Shown here piece by piece: positions 24,040-25,193 of a stretch of 25,193 nucleotides of DNA; position 1 is the first letter of the stretch, and every line of letters begins with the position of its first letter. Source of the stretch: Paenibacillaceae bacterium UBA6304 (lineage in GTDB: Bacteria; Bacillota; Bacilli; Paenibacillales; Paenibacillaceae); NCBI GenBank assembly GCA_002439285.1, contig DJTQ01000292.1, positions 1 to 25,193 on the forward strand, in the 5' to 3' direction. A program made the translations under genes and the position numbers. A model generated the notes under the pieces. It was not told where the DNA came from. It worked only from the letters and a program-made list of their open reading frames with translations, and ran no database searches.

Positions 24040-25193
24040 ATGCTACGGACGAAAATCATTTGTACCCTGGGACCGGCGTGTGACCGGCCGGAGATTTTGA
24101 AAGAGATGATTCAAGCTGGGATGACTGTCGGGCGGTTGAACATGGCCCACGGGGAGCCGGAGGAGCATGCGCGGCGGATCGAAGGGGTCCGTCAGGCAGC
24201 GCGGGAACTGGACACGTTTATTCCGATCATGATGGATATCAAGGGTCCTGAAGTGCGGATCGGCAAGCTGAGAGAGGCATCCTGCCAATTGATTGCGGGA
24301 GAGGAACTCATATTGACGACGGAAGAGATCGAGGGGGATTCGCGCCGGATTTCGGTCAACTACCCGGAGATGCCGCAGGTGGTCCATGAGAATGACAGGA
24401 TTCTAATCGACGACGGTCTGGTAGAGTTGCGGGTACTCTCCGTGAACGGTTCGGAAATCAGCTGCCGCATCATCAGCGGAGGAACGCTCAAACCGCGCAA
24501 AGGCGTGAACCTGCCTGGGATCAAAACGACGCTTCCGGGCGTAACCGAGCGGGATATCCGCCATATCGGCTTCGGCTTGGAACAGAATATCGAAATGATT
24601 GCGGTCTCGTTTGTCAGAAAAGGCGACGATATCCGTGAGGTCCGCCGGATTTTGGAGGAGCGCGGCGCGGGCCATGTACAGATCATTTCAAAGATTGAAA
24701 ATGAGGAAGGCATCGAGCATCTGGACGACATTCTGGAAGCGTCGGACGGGATTATGGTGGCCCGGGGCGATCTTGGAGTCGAGGTCCCGGTCGAAAACGT
24801 ACCGATGATGCAAAAAGAAATGATCGACAAGTGCAATCTGGCCGGTAAGCCCGTGATCGTGGCCACGCATATGCTGGAGTCGATGCAGGTTAATCCGCGT
24901 CCGACGCGCGCCGAAGTCAGCGACGTCTACAACGCCGTTATGCAGGGGGCGGATGTAGTGATGCTGTCCGGCGAGTCCGCTGCGGGGAAATATCCGGTCC
25001 AGTCGGTTCAGACGATGGCCAAGGTGGCTCATCAAGCCGAAGCGATGATCGATTACTATGATCAATTCGACCGGAAAAGAAAGCAGCATGCCACCGACAT
25101 TACCGAGGTAATCAGTCAGAGCGCAGTCAGCGCCTCGCTCGAGCTCGATGCAAAAGCGATTATTACCTCCACGGGGAGCGGATTTACGGCGCG
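24040..25193 (+). CDS. pyk: Pyruvate kinase (divergent paralogue), 3' end outside window
   Basis: The first 384 residues of a pyruvate kinase, which converts phosphoenolpyruvate and ADP to pyruvate and ATP. Matching segments are TKIICTLGPA at the N-terminus, DIKGPEVRIG, VSFVRKGDD, ISKIENEEG, MVARGDLGVE and NAVMQGADVVMLSGESAAGKYP. Several normally fixed residues differ: RLNMAHG (32-38) for RLNFSHG, DIKGPE (66-71) for DTKGPE, and ATHMLESM (His277) for ATQMLESM. In characterised enzymes that Ser of NFSHG is a potassium ligand; here it is Ala36. It may be a second, specialised isozyme rather than the main glycolytic one. ATG 24040 has AAGGAGGG 9 nt upstream. The ald gene lies just before it in the same direction, 83 bp away. 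Confidence 0.92.
   Translation, partial: MLRTKIICTLGPACDRPEILKEMIQAGMTVGRLNMAHGEPEEHARRIEGVRQAARELDTFIPIMMDIKGPEVRIGKLREASCQLIAGEELILTTEEIEGDSRRISVNYPEMPQVVHENDRILIDDGLVELRVLSVNGSEISCRIISGGTLKPRKGVNLPGIKTTLPGVTERDIRHIGFGLEQNIEMIAVSFVRKGDDIREVRRILEERGAGHVQIISKIENEEGIEHLDDILEASDGIMVARGDLGVEVPVENVPMMQKEMIDKCNLAGKPVIVATHMLESMQVNPRPTRAEVSDVYNAVMQGADVVMLSGESAAGKYPVQSVQTMAKVAHQAEAMIDYYDQFDRKRKQHATDITEVISQSAVSASLELDAKAIITSTGSGFTA

Overview
The window looks like a chromosomal segment of a Paenibacillus-type member of the Bacillota. The evidence is moderately high GC in most genes, strong AAGGAGG-type ribosome sites with some TTG starts, YesM/YesN-style sensor and AraC-type response regulator pairs beside carbohydrate ABC importers, 'YNI.G..YFKLRDL' stalk repeats, and CcpA (cre) boxes. 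I see no rRNA, tRNA or CRISPR array.

Layout. 1-4226: the 3' end of an AraC-type response regulator, then a sugar-type ABC importer (lipoprotein binding protein plus two permeases), closed by a terminator. 4300-6740: a lower-GC island holding a remnant of an immunity-like lipoprotein gene, an intact paralogous lipoprotein gene (minus strand), and a divergent two-gene operon. The operon encodes a class 3 lipase whose helical, WXG100-like domain lies at the C-terminus, and an 89-aa WxG partner. This resembles the reverse-domain type VII secretion lipase toxin TslA of Staphylococcus, with its Tla partner and TilA immunity lipoprotein. 6764-9436: a short-chain dehydrogenase (minus) and a secreted stalk-domain protein (plus). 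9580-9778: an intergenic array of four short palindromes. 9856-12018: a zinc-ribbon membrane protein and an SPFH/virion-core protein (YdjG/YdjI-like, envelope stress, minus strand), with a 90-bp inverted-repeat element just upstream. 12278-19125: a second complete sensor kinase, response regulator, binding protein, permease, permease cassette. It carries an exact cre box before the kinase and a promoter with a cre-like box before the binding protein. 19208-20432: a YitT-type membrane protein (minus) and a DsrE/YedF-like protein (plus). 20524-25193: a threonine-aldolase-family PLP enzyme, a second four-palindrome array, MsrA with a Pro-Asn repeat N-terminus, alanine dehydrogenase, and a divergent pyruvate kinase cut by the window end.

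How the genes work together. The two transport cassettes have the same gene order where visible and lack an ATPase gene, so they probably share an MsmX/MsmK-type ATPase encoded elsewhere. The lipase cassette would be an antibacterial module exported by a T7SS that is not encoded here. Alanine dehydrogenase and pyruvate kinase both yield pyruvate.

The two observations most worth following are the TslA-like cassette with its decayed second immunity gene, and the two unrelated palindrome arrays. Both arrays are built as two units forward plus two units inverted, at 51-bp spacing with a centre gap of 71 or 61 bp.
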